A stretch of 64,000 bases of DNA from positions 28,301-92,300 of the forward strand of contig NZ_UWOT01000013.1 in assembly GCF_900604535.1 (NCBI RefSeq), written 5' to 3'. The notes under the pieces are model-generated. The model searched no databases, was not told the origin of the DNA, and was given only the letters and a program-made list of their open reading frames with translations. The translations under genes and the position numbers were made by a program. Origin of the DNA: Romboutsia_E sp900604535 (GTDB lineage: Bacteria; Bacillota; Clostridia; Peptostreptococcales; Peptostreptococcaceae). Below, one piece after another: positions 18,344-27,000 of the stretch (its first letter is position 1; each line of letters opens with the position of its first letter).

Positions 18344-18904
18344 TTATCCATTATATTTATTCATAGCTAAATCAATATTTTCTCTTATCATTACATCTAT
18401 TGCTTTAGCTGCTTTTTCTAGTCCTAATTCTACATCATCATTTTCTTCTTTTCTAAATCTTGAAAGAACAAAGTCTGCTAAATCTTGACCTGGTCTAGGT
18501 TTTGATACACCCACTCTTACTCTTGGGAAATCATTAGAACCTAAACACTTTGTAATAGATCTCATTCCATTATGAGTTCCACCACTTCCTTTTTTTCTTA
18601 TTCTTATTTTACCAACATCTAAATCTATGTCATCATATACTACTATTATATTTTCCATATCTACTTTATAGTAATTATAGATGTCTATTAAAGTTTCTCC
18701 ACTTAAATTCATATATGTTTGTGGTTTTACTAGAAGAACTTTTTCATTTCCAACTCTTCCTTCTCCTATTAATGCCTTATGTTTTATTTTCGATACACTT
18801 ATGCCATATTCCTTCGCTAAAATATCTATAACATCAAATCCTACGTTATGTCTTGTTCTCTCATATTGTTTTCCTGGATTTCCTAATCCTACTACTACAT
18901 ACAT
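18344..18904 (-). CDS. pth: Peptidyl-tRNA hydrolase
   Basis: Pth cleaves peptidyl-tRNA released from ribosomes. The 186-residue protein has the N-terminal signature VVGLGNPGKQYERTRHNVGFDVID with the catalytic histidine, and DDIDLDVGKIRIRKKGSGGTHNGMRSI with the family's second signature. Length is normal. It directly precedes mfd and begins 14 bases after the stop of a short prepilin peptidase, so it marks the left boundary of the pilus island; transcription from the island could read into pth-mfd. Confidence 0.98.
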   Translation of the reverse strand: MYVVVGLGNPGKQYERTRHNVGFDVIDILAKEYGISVSKIKHKALIGEGRVGNEKVLLVKPQTYMNLSGETLIDIYNYYKVDMENIIVVYDDIDLDVGKIRIRKKGSGGTHNGMRSITKCLGSNDFPRVRVGVSKPRPGQDLADFVLSRFRKEENDDVELGLEKAAKAIDVMIRENIDLAMNKYNG

Positions 18905-18918
18905 ATTTTATCCTCCTT

Positions 18919-19557
18919 TTATAATACTCTATTTACTATATTAAAATAGCTTATTAATAAGCTATTTCCTGTAAGTATTATTAATATTGTTGCTAATGAT
19001 ATAAATGGTGCAAATGGTATATTTTCTTTTATTGATTTCTTTTTTGTCAAAATCATGTATATACAATATATAAATGCTACTATGTAAGATAAAAATATCA
19101 AATATACGCTATAATTATGACCTAATGTAAGAGAGCATAATACAAATAGGCCTATATCTCCATCGCCTAGACCTTTGGTTATTTTAGCTAAAATAAATGA
19201 AATTATGAACCCTATTAATGGTGCACTTATATGTGTATTAAAATCTTTTTCCATATTCATTGAGCTTATTAAAATTACACCTTGAATAATTATACCACTA
19301 AGTACGCTTATATCATATATATAACTATTCTGATAGGCAATTATTGATATAACTAATAAAAAAGGAATTATGAATATGTATCTTATAGCATCTGGCGTTA
19401 ATCCGTATTTTTGGTAAATTAATATAGATAGTGATATAGTGAGAAAATATATTATAGATGTATTATATGTAATTTTATTTATTTCTTTGCTTTTTATGTG
19501 TAAATATTTATTTGTAAAATAGGCTAAAATTGTTGATATCGTTATAGTATAAATCAT
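18919..19557 (-). CDS. Short A24 prepilin peptidase (catalytic part only)
   Basis: The 212-residue membrane protein has about six hydrophobic segments and the A24 aspartyl-protease motif GLGDGDIGLF at about residue 130, with an earlier candidate aspartate in YIYDISVLSG. It lacks the N-terminal CxxC methylase region of full-size PilD. Such short peptidases process prepilins or related preproteins. A full-size PilD is encoded 1.6 kb upstream in the same direction, so the island has two. C. difficile also has two prepilin peptidases in its main T4P locus. Whether this one is specific for a subset of pilins is unknown. Confidence 0.8.
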   Translation of the reverse strand: MIYTITISTILAYFTNKYLHIKSKEINKITYNTSIIYFLTISLSILIYQKYGLTPDAIRYIFIIPFLLVISIIAYQNSYIYDISVLSGIIIQGVILISSMNMEKDFNTHISAPLIGFIISFILAKITKGLGDGDIGLFVLCSLTLGHNYSVYLIFLSYIVAFIYCIYMILTKKKSIKENIPFAPFISLATILIILTGNSLLISYFNIVNRVL

Positions 19558-19636
19558 ACATTATTTTTTATGTATTAGTAAGTAGGATTTAGTTTTATAT
19601 TTTAATTTTTAATTAATATTGATTTTTTTATACTAT

Positions 19637-19668
19637 AAATAAAAAGAATCTCAAGTTTGAGATTCTTT
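19637..19668 (-). terminator. Terminator after the glycosyltransferase gene
   Basis: AAAAAGAATCTCA and TGAGATTCTTTTT flank a very short loop, with T-rich ends on both strands. It lies immediately after the stop of the glycosyltransferase and before the short prepilin peptidase. Confidence 0.85.
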
Positions 19669-21000
19669 TTATTTCCATACCCTTTTTGCACCAAATAACT
19701 CTTGAACATACCCATATAAAGAAACTGGTGACATTATCATTTGATAACATAATATAAATAATGCAAATCCTATGAAGTTTTTCCTTACTCTTAGATTTAA
19801 ATTTTTAAATACGACATTGGCTTGATAATGATATAAAATCCAAAAACTAACTAATGTTAAAGGTAAAACTAACAACATCATAGGTCCTACAATATAATAC
19901 TTTTTAAAGAATAATGCTAATATTAATCCTGGTATCCAAAAGAAAGTATAACTAAAATCCATATATGGAATAATTAAATCTATTCCAGTTAAAAACTTAT
20001 AAAACATCGATGGCTGTTGCCAAGGTTTAACTTCTCTAAGACCTTCTATCATGCCTCTCGCCCATCTAGATCGTTGCTTAACAAAGTGAGATAATTTAAC
20101 TGGAACATCTGTAAAAGCTACTGCCATAGGCTCAAAATATACTCTATTTCCTTCACTTAATATTTTCCAAGTTAATACAATATCTTCACCTATAGCATCT
20201 GACCATCCACCTACATTTTTTACTACTTCTGTTTTATATAATGAAAAAGCACCTTGTGCTACTAAAGTACCTTGATATAATCCCTGCATTCTTTTTACTG
20301 ATGCTATACTTAAAAAGTAATCCCATTCCTGTATTTTCGCTAATAAATTTTCCCTACTATTTCTAACTAACATAGAACCTGCTACTGCACAAACATCATC
20401 TGGTGATGTTTTAACTCTAGAAACTAGATATTTTATTGCGCTTTTATGAATTATAGTATCAGCATCTAATGTCATTACATATTTTGTTTTCACATATTTT
20501 AATCCATAATTAAGAGCATTAAATTTACCTGGTTTTGATTCATGTAGTAGCATAATATCCATATTTAATTCTTTTTTAGCTCTTTCAACTTCTTTACTTG
20601 TGTTATCTGAAGAATTATTATCTATAACTATCGTATGAATTTTCCCCTTATAATCTTGATTTTTTACATATCTTAAAGTTTCAAATATTCCAATTTCTTC
20701 GTTATAAGCTGAAATTATCAAGGTTACTTCATCTCTAGGGTCTAGTACTTTTAATTTGGGTTGTTTGTCTAATATTAAACTTCCAACTAGAAATGCGTTC
20801 ATGAATCCTGGTACATATGCTACCCCTGCTATTATTATAAATGCTATAAGTGGTGTTGTTATTGATGATAATTCATTTAACCATAATTTTGATACTTCAT
20901 AAGAAAATATAACCCAAAGTATACTTATTAATATACTTATAAAGAATTTAGTTTTTACACTTAAATAAAAACCGTTATTTTTATTTATCGTATTATTCAT
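19669..21000 (-). CDS. Processive family 2 glycosyltransferase, membrane-bound
   Basis: This 443-residue protein resembles the IcaA/PgaC, hyaluronan synthase and cellulose synthase group. Two transmembrane segments lie before residue ~65 and about three after ~340. The GT-A catalytic domain shows LIISAYNEE, the DxD motif in TLDADT, the base motif IGEDIVLTW and the processivity motif QRSRW. Those motifs suggest polymer synthesis with export, for example an N-acetylhexosamine polymer, rather than a single sugar transfer. It lies between two prepilin peptidase genes; a role in biofilm matrix or pilus glycosylation is inference. It has its own ribosome-binding site (ggagg) and a 197-bp upstream gap. 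Confidence 0.83.
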   Translation of the reverse strand: MNNTINKNNGFYLSVKTKFFISILISILWVIFSYEVSKLWLNELSSITTPLIAFIIIAGVAYVPGFMNAFLVGSLILDKQPKLKVLDPRDEVTLIISAYNEEIGIFETLRYVKNQDYKGKIHTIVIDNNSSDNTSKEVERAKKELNMDIMLLHESKPGKFNALNYGLKYVKTKYVMTLDADTIIHKSAIKYLVSRVKTSPDDVCAVAGSMLVRNSRENLLAKIQEWDYFLSIASVKRMQGLYQGTLVAQGAFSLYKTEVVKNVGGWSDAIGEDIVLTWKILSEGNRVYFEPMAVAFTDVPVKLSHFVKQRSRWARGMIEGLREVKPWQQPSMFYKFLTGIDLIIPYMDFSYTFFWIPGLILALFFKKYYIVGPMMLLVLPLTLVSFWILYHYQANVVFKNLNLRVRKNFIGFALFILCYQMIMSPVSLYGYVQELFGAKRVWK

Positions 21001-21160
21001 CTGTATCCTCCGTTGTAAAAAATATATTTGTCTGAAATCCCCCTTGATACAGATAGCAATTTATCTAAGCAGTTTGTCTTTATTTCATATATAAAACATT
21101 TATCCTTAAATAAAACCATTATATATTTTAAGTTAACATATATCTATATGTAATTTTAAC
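21001..21160. other. Leader of the glycosyltransferase gene, no recognised element
   Basis: Apart from the ribosome-binding site next to the start, I see only AT-rich sequence with a GGGGG run and two AGACAAA copies on the minus strand. It does not match the class I or class II c-di-GMP aptamer core seen elsewhere in the island. Confidence 0.3.
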
Positions 21161-21168
21161 CATAAAAA

Positions 21169-21196
21169 AATAAGGTACCTTTATAGATACCTTATA
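21169..21196 (-). terminator. Terminator after pilD
   Basis: AAGGTA-x-CT and AG-x-TACCTT form a short stem followed by a T-rich tract (TTATTTTTTT) on the minus strand, directly after the pilD stop. It separates pilA-pilT-pilD from the glycosyltransferase. Confidence 0.8.
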
Positions 21197-21197
21197 A

Positions 21198-21977
21198 CTA
21201 TATAAATAAACTCGAATACCAATTTAATATATGATTCCCGTATAACATTGTTATTAATGCTCCTACTGAAATAAATGGACCATATGGTATCATCGAGTTA
21301 TATTCTTTATTTTTTATTTTGCTATGTAGTATTGTTATTATCCCATAAATAGCACCTACATATACACTTAGTAACACTGTCAGTAATCCACCTTTTAGTC
21401 CTAGGAAAAATCCTGTCATGGCAAAGAATTTTATATCTCCTCCACCCATAACTTCTTTTTTAACTATAAATTCTATTATATATATTATTAATAACATTCC
21501 ACCTCCAGATACTATAGCACCTACTATACTATCTTTTAAAGGTACTCCTATTCCAAATAACTTTAATACTAATGCTGATATTATTCCAAATATTATTATC
21601 TCATCTGGTATTATGTAATGGTCTATATCTATGAATGTTATTATTATTAATATTGATGCTAGTACTAAATAATATATAGTTTCTAGTGATATTGAAAATG
21701 TATTAAATACTACTAAGAATAAAATTCCAGTTAAAAATTCTACATATGCATATCTAGATGATATTTCTTTTTTGCAATATCTACATTTTCTACCTGATAT
21801 TAAGTAGCTTAATATTGGTATTAAGTCTATAGGTTTTAGTCTTGTGTTGCACGTGGGACATTTTGATGGTGGATTTACTATTGATTCATTTTCTGGAATT
21901 CTGTATATGCATACGTTAAAAAAACTTCCAAAAACTATTCCAATTATAAATATATAAAGTTGTAGTATCAATTCCAT
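21198..21977 (-). CDS. pilD: Prepilin peptidase / N-methyltransferase
   Basis: PilD cleaves the leader of type IV prepilins and methylates the new N-terminus. The protein has the full A24 layout: an N-terminal methylase part with a four-cysteine site (CPTCN and CRYCK), then a membrane protease part with IDIDHYIIPDE and MGGGDIKFFA carrying the two catalytic aspartates. An earlier ATG at 21989 adds four residues, but GGAG lies right before the ATG at 21977, giving 259 residues. It follows pilT by about 27 bases and so belongs with it. Confidence 0.93.
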   Translation of the reverse strand: MELILQLYIFIIGIVFGSFFNVCIYRIPENESIVNPPSKCPTCNTRLKPIDLIPILSYLISGRKCRYCKKEISSRYAYVEFLTGILFLVVFNTFSISLETIYYLVLASILIIITFIDIDHYIIPDEIIIFGIISALVLKLFGIGVPLKDSIVGAIVSGGGMLLIIYIIEFIVKKEVMGGGDIKFFAMTGFFLGLKGGLLTVLLSVYVGAIYGIITILHSKIKNKEYNSMIPYGPFISVGALITMLYGNHILNWYSSLFI

Positions 21978-22004
21978 ATTTTTCTCCATTTTTAAATATA
22001 TTAA

Positions 22005-23065
22005 TTAGTATATTATACCAATTGATTTACTAGTAAAATCATAATCATTGCATCTACTAAGAGCCATTTCTCTTGATATTTTTCCACTTTTATATAACTT
22101 AATTAAATCTTGATCCATAGTTTGCATTCCAAATTTCATACCTGTTTGTATAGAGCTTTGAATTTGATGGTTTTTTCCTTCTCTTATAAGATTTCTTATT
22201 GCAGGTGTTACTGTCATCACTTCAAGAGCTGCTACTCTTCCTTCACCATCTGATGTTGGTATTAATTGTTGTGAAACAACTCCTTCTATTACAGTTGATA
22301 ATTGCATTCTAATTTGTTGCTGTTGTTCTGATGGAAAACTGTCTATTATTCTATCTATAGTTTTTGCTGCCCTATTGTATGTAGTGTTGAGAATACTAAA
22401 TGTCCTGTCTCTGCTGCTGTAAGGGCTATTGATATTGTTTCCGGATCACGCATTTCTCCTATTAATATTACATCTGGATCTTGACGAAGTATTGCTCTAA
22501 GTGCCGAATTAAATGATTTTGTATCATTTCCTATTTCTCTTTGATTTACTATGCTGTTTTTGTGGTTGTGTACGTATTCTATTGGATCTTCTATTGTTAT
22601 TATATGTGATTGTCTATTTGTGTTTATTATATCTAGAAGGCTTGCTAGTGTTGTAGATTTACCACTTCCTGTTGGGCCTGTTACTAATACCAATCCTTTT
22701 TGTTTTTCTGTGAATGTTTTTAATGTTTGAGGTAATCCTAGTGTGTTAAAGTTTGGTATTTCTGAACTTATTGTTCTTAGTGCTATTGCGTAGTTTCCTT
22801 TTTGTTTGTAGGCATTTACTCTGAATCGTTCTCCACTTTCTAGTGATATTGAAAAATCACATTCGCCTTCTTCTTCTATTTTTCTGAAGTTTTTTTCTGA
22901 AGTAATTTGTTGTACCATGTTTTTTGTATCTTCTGATGTTAATGTGTATTCAGATAACTTTATAAATTTTCCTTTACTTCTTACAGTTGGAACGCTCCCT
23001 ACTGTTATGTGTATATCTGATGATCTTAATTGTATTGATTTATTTAATAAGTCAAATATATTCAT
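22005..23065 (-). pseudogene. pilT: Retraction ATPase PilT, split by a one-base frameshift
   Basis: PilT powers pilus retraction. The upstream part (22355-23065) has the PAS-like N-domain, Walker A GPTGSGKSTT, Walker B VILIGEMRD and the His box HLVFSTLHT, then stops after TIGQQKL. The downstream part (from 22307) opens MQLSTVIEGVV and carries the retraction motif AIRNLIRE. Between them the third frame encodes AAKTIDRIIDSFPSEQQQQIR, exactly what PilT should have. One missing base near 22365-22374, in a GGG or AAAAA run, explains the break. The start follows aaggag. If the lesion is real, retraction from this gene is lost; it may instead be a consensus error or phase variation. Confidence 0.88.
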
Positions 23066-23160
23066 TTATTACTCCTTATTATCTTATCAAAGTATCTATT
23101 GGTTATTCTTCTCCTAATAAATAATTTTTTAATCAAAATATTAAAATTTAGTTCATATTA

Positions 23161-23209
23161 ATTAATAAAGAACCGAAGGTAAAATATAAACCTTCGGTTC
23201 TTTATTAAT
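23161..23209 (-). terminator. Perfect 20-bp terminator hairpin after pilA
   Basis: Bases 23161-23180 are the exact complement of 23190-23209, with a 9-base AT loop; the core is AAAGAACCGAAGGT. It begins at the pilA stop codon, so most pilA transcripts should end here and pilT should be expressed at a lower level. Confidence 0.92.
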
Positions 23210-23718
23210 TATTTATCTATTCCATTTTGATTATAGTCAATTAAAACTATTTTTATTGGCTTCGCTGTAGTCCCATCTGCTGTTCCTACTTCTGCATTTG
23301 TTAAGTTTCCAAAATCAGACTTTAACTTTTCTATTCCTGCTGCATTTATTTTGCTCGTAGTAGTTATAGAAAGAACTAAATCGCTTGGTGTAGCTGATGC
23401 ACCTGATAAAACATATGAAGCTCCTAGTGGCTTTCCTAAATCATCTATTAATCCAGCAAATGCATCTGTAGATGTATTCGTTCCCACTGTAGTCTTCGGT
23501 GAGTTTCCATCAGTTGGATACGCTCCTGTATCAGCATAACTTGTTGCTGCTGCTGATTTTATAGCACTTATATCTGATTCTAATTCTGAAATTCTTGCCT
23601 TTTGTATATTATTGAATAATGCTGGTACTGCTACTACTGCTAATATACCTATAATAGCTATTACTACTAATAATTCCACTAATGTGAAACCTTTATTATT
23701 TTTCTTTTTGTTTAACAT
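23209..23718 (-). CDS. pilA: Major type IV pilin
   Basis: The product (169 residues) begins with a short basic leader MLNKKKNNKG, cleaved before phenylalanine, followed by FTLVELLVVIAIIGILAVVAVP. It has the conserved Glu at position +5 and the long N-terminal helix. The globular domain is alanine-, serine- and threonine-rich with no obvious disulphide pair and ends IDYNQNGIDK. It is the only short, classical pilin in the island, stands alone behind its own promoter and c-di-GMP riboswitch, and is closed by a very strong terminator, so it is most likely the main subunit. The start follows ggaggg. Confidence 0.95.
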   Translation of the reverse strand: MLNKKKNNKGFTLVELLVVIAIIGILAVVAVPALFNNIQKARISELESDISAIKSAAATSYADTGAYPTDGNSPKTTVGTNTSTDAFAGLIDDLGKPLGASYVLSGASATPSDLVLSITTTSKINAAGIEKLKSDFGNLTNAEVGTADGTTAKPIKIVLIDYNQNGIDK

Positions 23719-23782
23719 AATTTCCCTCCAAAATTTATCATAATTTTCTCACTGGAATAACCCCTTTGAAAACATAAAAAAT

Positions 23783-23881
23783 GACTATTATGCTTTGTCT
23801 AAAACAAAATCTTAATAGCCGGTTGCACCACTTACTCTACATATTCCAGGTGCCCAAATAAAGAATATGTTTCTCCGTATC
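23783..23881 (-). ncRNA. Class II c-di-GMP riboswitch in the pilA leader
   Basis: The minus strand at 23881-23815 holds the aptamer: GGAGAAACA, TTTGGGCACCTGG and AGTGGTGCAACCGGCTAT, matching the c-di-GMP-II core GGGCAC...GUGCAACCG. The expression platform is a hairpin in which GGCTATTA (aptamer 3' end) pairs with TAATAGTC (23783-23790), followed by TTTTTT (23781-23776). Ligand binding should hold the aptamer and block the terminator, so c-di-GMP is predicted to switch pilA on, as known for the C. difficile pilA1 riboswitch. Confidence 0.93.
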
Positions 23882-23901
23882 TCATTCCATTTTATACCAA
23901 A

Positions 23902-23930
23902 ATTGTATCATTTATTACATTCTTTAGCAA
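23902..23930 (-). promoter_or_regulatory. Promoter of the pilA leader
   Basis: TTGCTA (23930-23925) and TACAAT (23907-23902) on the minus strand are 17 bp apart, a good sigma A match. Transcription would begin near 23895, just upstream of the riboswitch aptamer. Confidence 0.7.
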
Positions 23931-24000
23931 GCATTTTTATACTTATTATTAAGTCGAAATTATACTTTTGTATTATTTATAATTTTACAAAATAAAATAA

Positions 24001-24028
24001 GATAACTTTTAAAATTAAAAGTTACCTT
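24001..24028 (-). terminator. Terminator after the large PA14 protein gene
   Basis: GATAACTTTTAA and TTAAAAGTTACC form the stem; on the minus strand it is followed by TTATTTTATTTT. It closes the pilB-led unit before the pilA promoter. Confidence 0.75.
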
Positions 24029-24052
24029 ATCAATAAAAATTAATTTATATTT

Positions 24053-27000
24053 TTAAAATAAGTCAGGTAATTCCTGTGATTGTAAATTTAATTTAACATC
24101 TTTACTATTTATAATATTCCCGCTTGAATTAAATAAACTAGCTCGAATAGTTCCATCAGATATTGACTTTACACTATATGTAACTATATATTTGCCAGGA
24201 TTAAAGTTTTTAAGTTCAATGTATCCAGAATCTTGATCTATAGTTATACTCACATTATTATCTCTACCTTGTATTTCGCCATTTTCATTACATTTATATA
24301 CAAGCACGCTACTACTATTAACATCTATATCATTATCAAGTAATATATTTAGAATATTATTTTCATTCCTTATATCTATACTTATACCCAGTGTATAATA
24401 CATATTTTTCATTATATTAACTTGCTGGCTTCCTATTGTAGAATTATTTTCATATTTACCATGAGCTATTATTTCACTGGAATCTATGACACTTACTGTC
24501 GTTCCATTAAAATAATCCTTTTTCCATAAATATCCTGATGTTTCATCTAGTGTTACATCTCCATAATTAATATATCCACTATTTTCTTCAAATACAATCT
24601 CTTGTATTGTCTTGGCTTTAACCGACACATTTATATTTACAACATCAGCTTCATACTTCCATTCACTTTTTGATCCAGTTTTATTCAACCTGTAATTAAT
24701 ACTAAATACGCCACCTAAATCTTCATTACTATTTATATATTCTAGTCCATCTGGAAGCACATCACTTAATCTAATATCCTTTATAGTTAATGATTCTGGT
24801 ATATTACCTTTATTTTTTAATTCATTTCCGCTTATCTTGTATAGCTCTCTAAGAGTTATATCCTTAGGATCTAATTCATAATTAATATTAAGATTATCCC
24901 CCACGCTGACTTGATATACATCAGTACTCTTAGTTAAGTTAAATCTATTTTCTATAGCAAACTCTCCAAACGAGCCTGTTCTTAATATATTAAATTTATC
25001 AGACTCACTATTTTTAGTTCCAACTCTATACTCAATAGTATATGTTCCTGTAACTTCCGGAAAGTTTACATTTTGTGCACCCGTAAATGTATTATTTCCT
25101 CCTTGTATAGGGTTTTTACTATTCGATGGATAGAACCAATCTGATGGTATATTAGTGTATGAGCTTGCTCCATCTTTTTTATATTTTATTTCTAAAGCTG
25201 CGCTTCCTCCCCAGTTAAAATATTCTATATATATAGGATAATATTTATCCTTTTCTAAATAAATACTTTCATTACTATATATAGACCATGCTCCTCTTGG
25301 GGTAAAGTCATTTGCAATAACTTTTGTATTTCCATTCACAGTTAACATTGCATATATTCCATCATCTGAAATAGTTTCAAAGCTATAGTTTCCACTTTCA
25401 GGTACTTTTATATATCCCCAAGTTTTTCTTGCTTCTTTATAATTATTTGCATATGCACCTACATTATGATCTTTTACAAAATAAGTTTTAGGTTGCCATC
25501 TTATAAATTGTCCATTTACTTCTACTCTGCTAACATATGGATTTATTGCACTTCCATTTTCGAACACTTCCATGCTTATATTCGCCGTATCTGAATTAAA
25601 TGCATTATTAGTATTGAAAACTAGATCTCTATTACTCCATATGCTGTTACCACTTAATGTTGGTAAGTCAGATACATCATAAGGCATCTGTGTTAGATTA
25701 CCTGGTTGATCTAGTACATCACTATCAGCATACATACCAACCCAATCTGTAGTCCCTTGATTGTTATCTTTATTTACAAATCTATATTCTAAGTAGTTAA
25801 ATGCTTGTCCCTCGAAGTTTATTTCTACGCTCGATCTTCCATAAAGTTTATATGTTTCATCATATCCATCATGGTCATATTTAATATTGTAGTTACTTGA
25901 ATTTTGTGATGAATCATATACCTTATTTATAGTTCCAGATGAATCTTTAACTGTCATCGCAACCTTATTGCCTGAGTTTAAATTCACTATAAACACCTTA
26001 GTATGTTCATTATTATCATAATTAAGATTTACATTTTTATCATCACAGTTGATATCAAATCCTGCTAGAGAGCTTATATCTACTTCATAGTTTCCAGTTT
26101 TTAGATTTCTAAATTCAGCTTTTCCAGATTCAGATATACTTGTATGACTTAAAGTATTTCCATTATGTCTAATATATGCTTCTAAATTTGATAATGATAT
26201 ACGCCTTAATGATTTTGTAATTAAGTTGTTATCTTCATTAATTAAAGACTTTAAATAACTTAAGGTAAGTGTTTCTCCACTTTCATCTCTAACTTCAATA
26301 TTGACTTTTCCTTCCTTACTACTCACATATATATATGTTGAAATATCCTTATATTCATTAAGTCCAACATTATATGATATATTAACTTTAATAGGTTCAT
26401 TTTCAAGTATATATTTAGAAGTTATTTTAATACTAACTTGTGCATTATTATTAGAAAAACTAATATTATTAATTTCACTCTCTACTTGTAGCAATTCCTC
26501 ATTATAATCTATTTTTTTTATAGATACACTATTTATTTTATTATTATCATCATATAGTTTTTGTATATTAACTGTTCCATCTATTTGATCTCCAATTAAT
26601 CCATTTACTACATCTCCACTTAACTCTAGCTGAGGTGTTTTAGAAGGCTTAAAAGTATATGTTTTTGATTCTGCTTGAGCATCTTGTGTATCCTTAGCTT
26701 CAACTGTTACTATTACATTTTTACCTGTTGAAAAATAACTTGCTGGTATAGTTACATCTATTAACTCACCTTGATTAATTAACTTTTCATTTATATTATC
26801 TATTATATTTCCATTAATTTTTACAGTAACTCTCACCTTATCATTATCTAAGTCCCTAGCGGTAGTTTTAAATTGATAATCTTGAGCTTCTGGAACTTCT
26901 ATAATTATTCCATCATCTATACTACTTTCTATTTCTGGATTATGATTAGCTCCTCTTTCAGCTTTTACGATTGTATTTATAAATAATCTTAATTCATCAT

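Noticed and set aside
21001..21160. A further c-di-GMP riboswitch before the glycosyltransferase
   Set aside because: The class II core (GGGCAC, GUGCAACCG) is absent and I could not match the class I GEMM core either.
22350..22380. Programmed -1 ribosomal frameshifting in pilT
   Set aside because: The A5 run is not a proper X XXY YYZ heptamer in the reading frame (GCAAAAA), and PilT is not known to need two products. A missing base is simpler.
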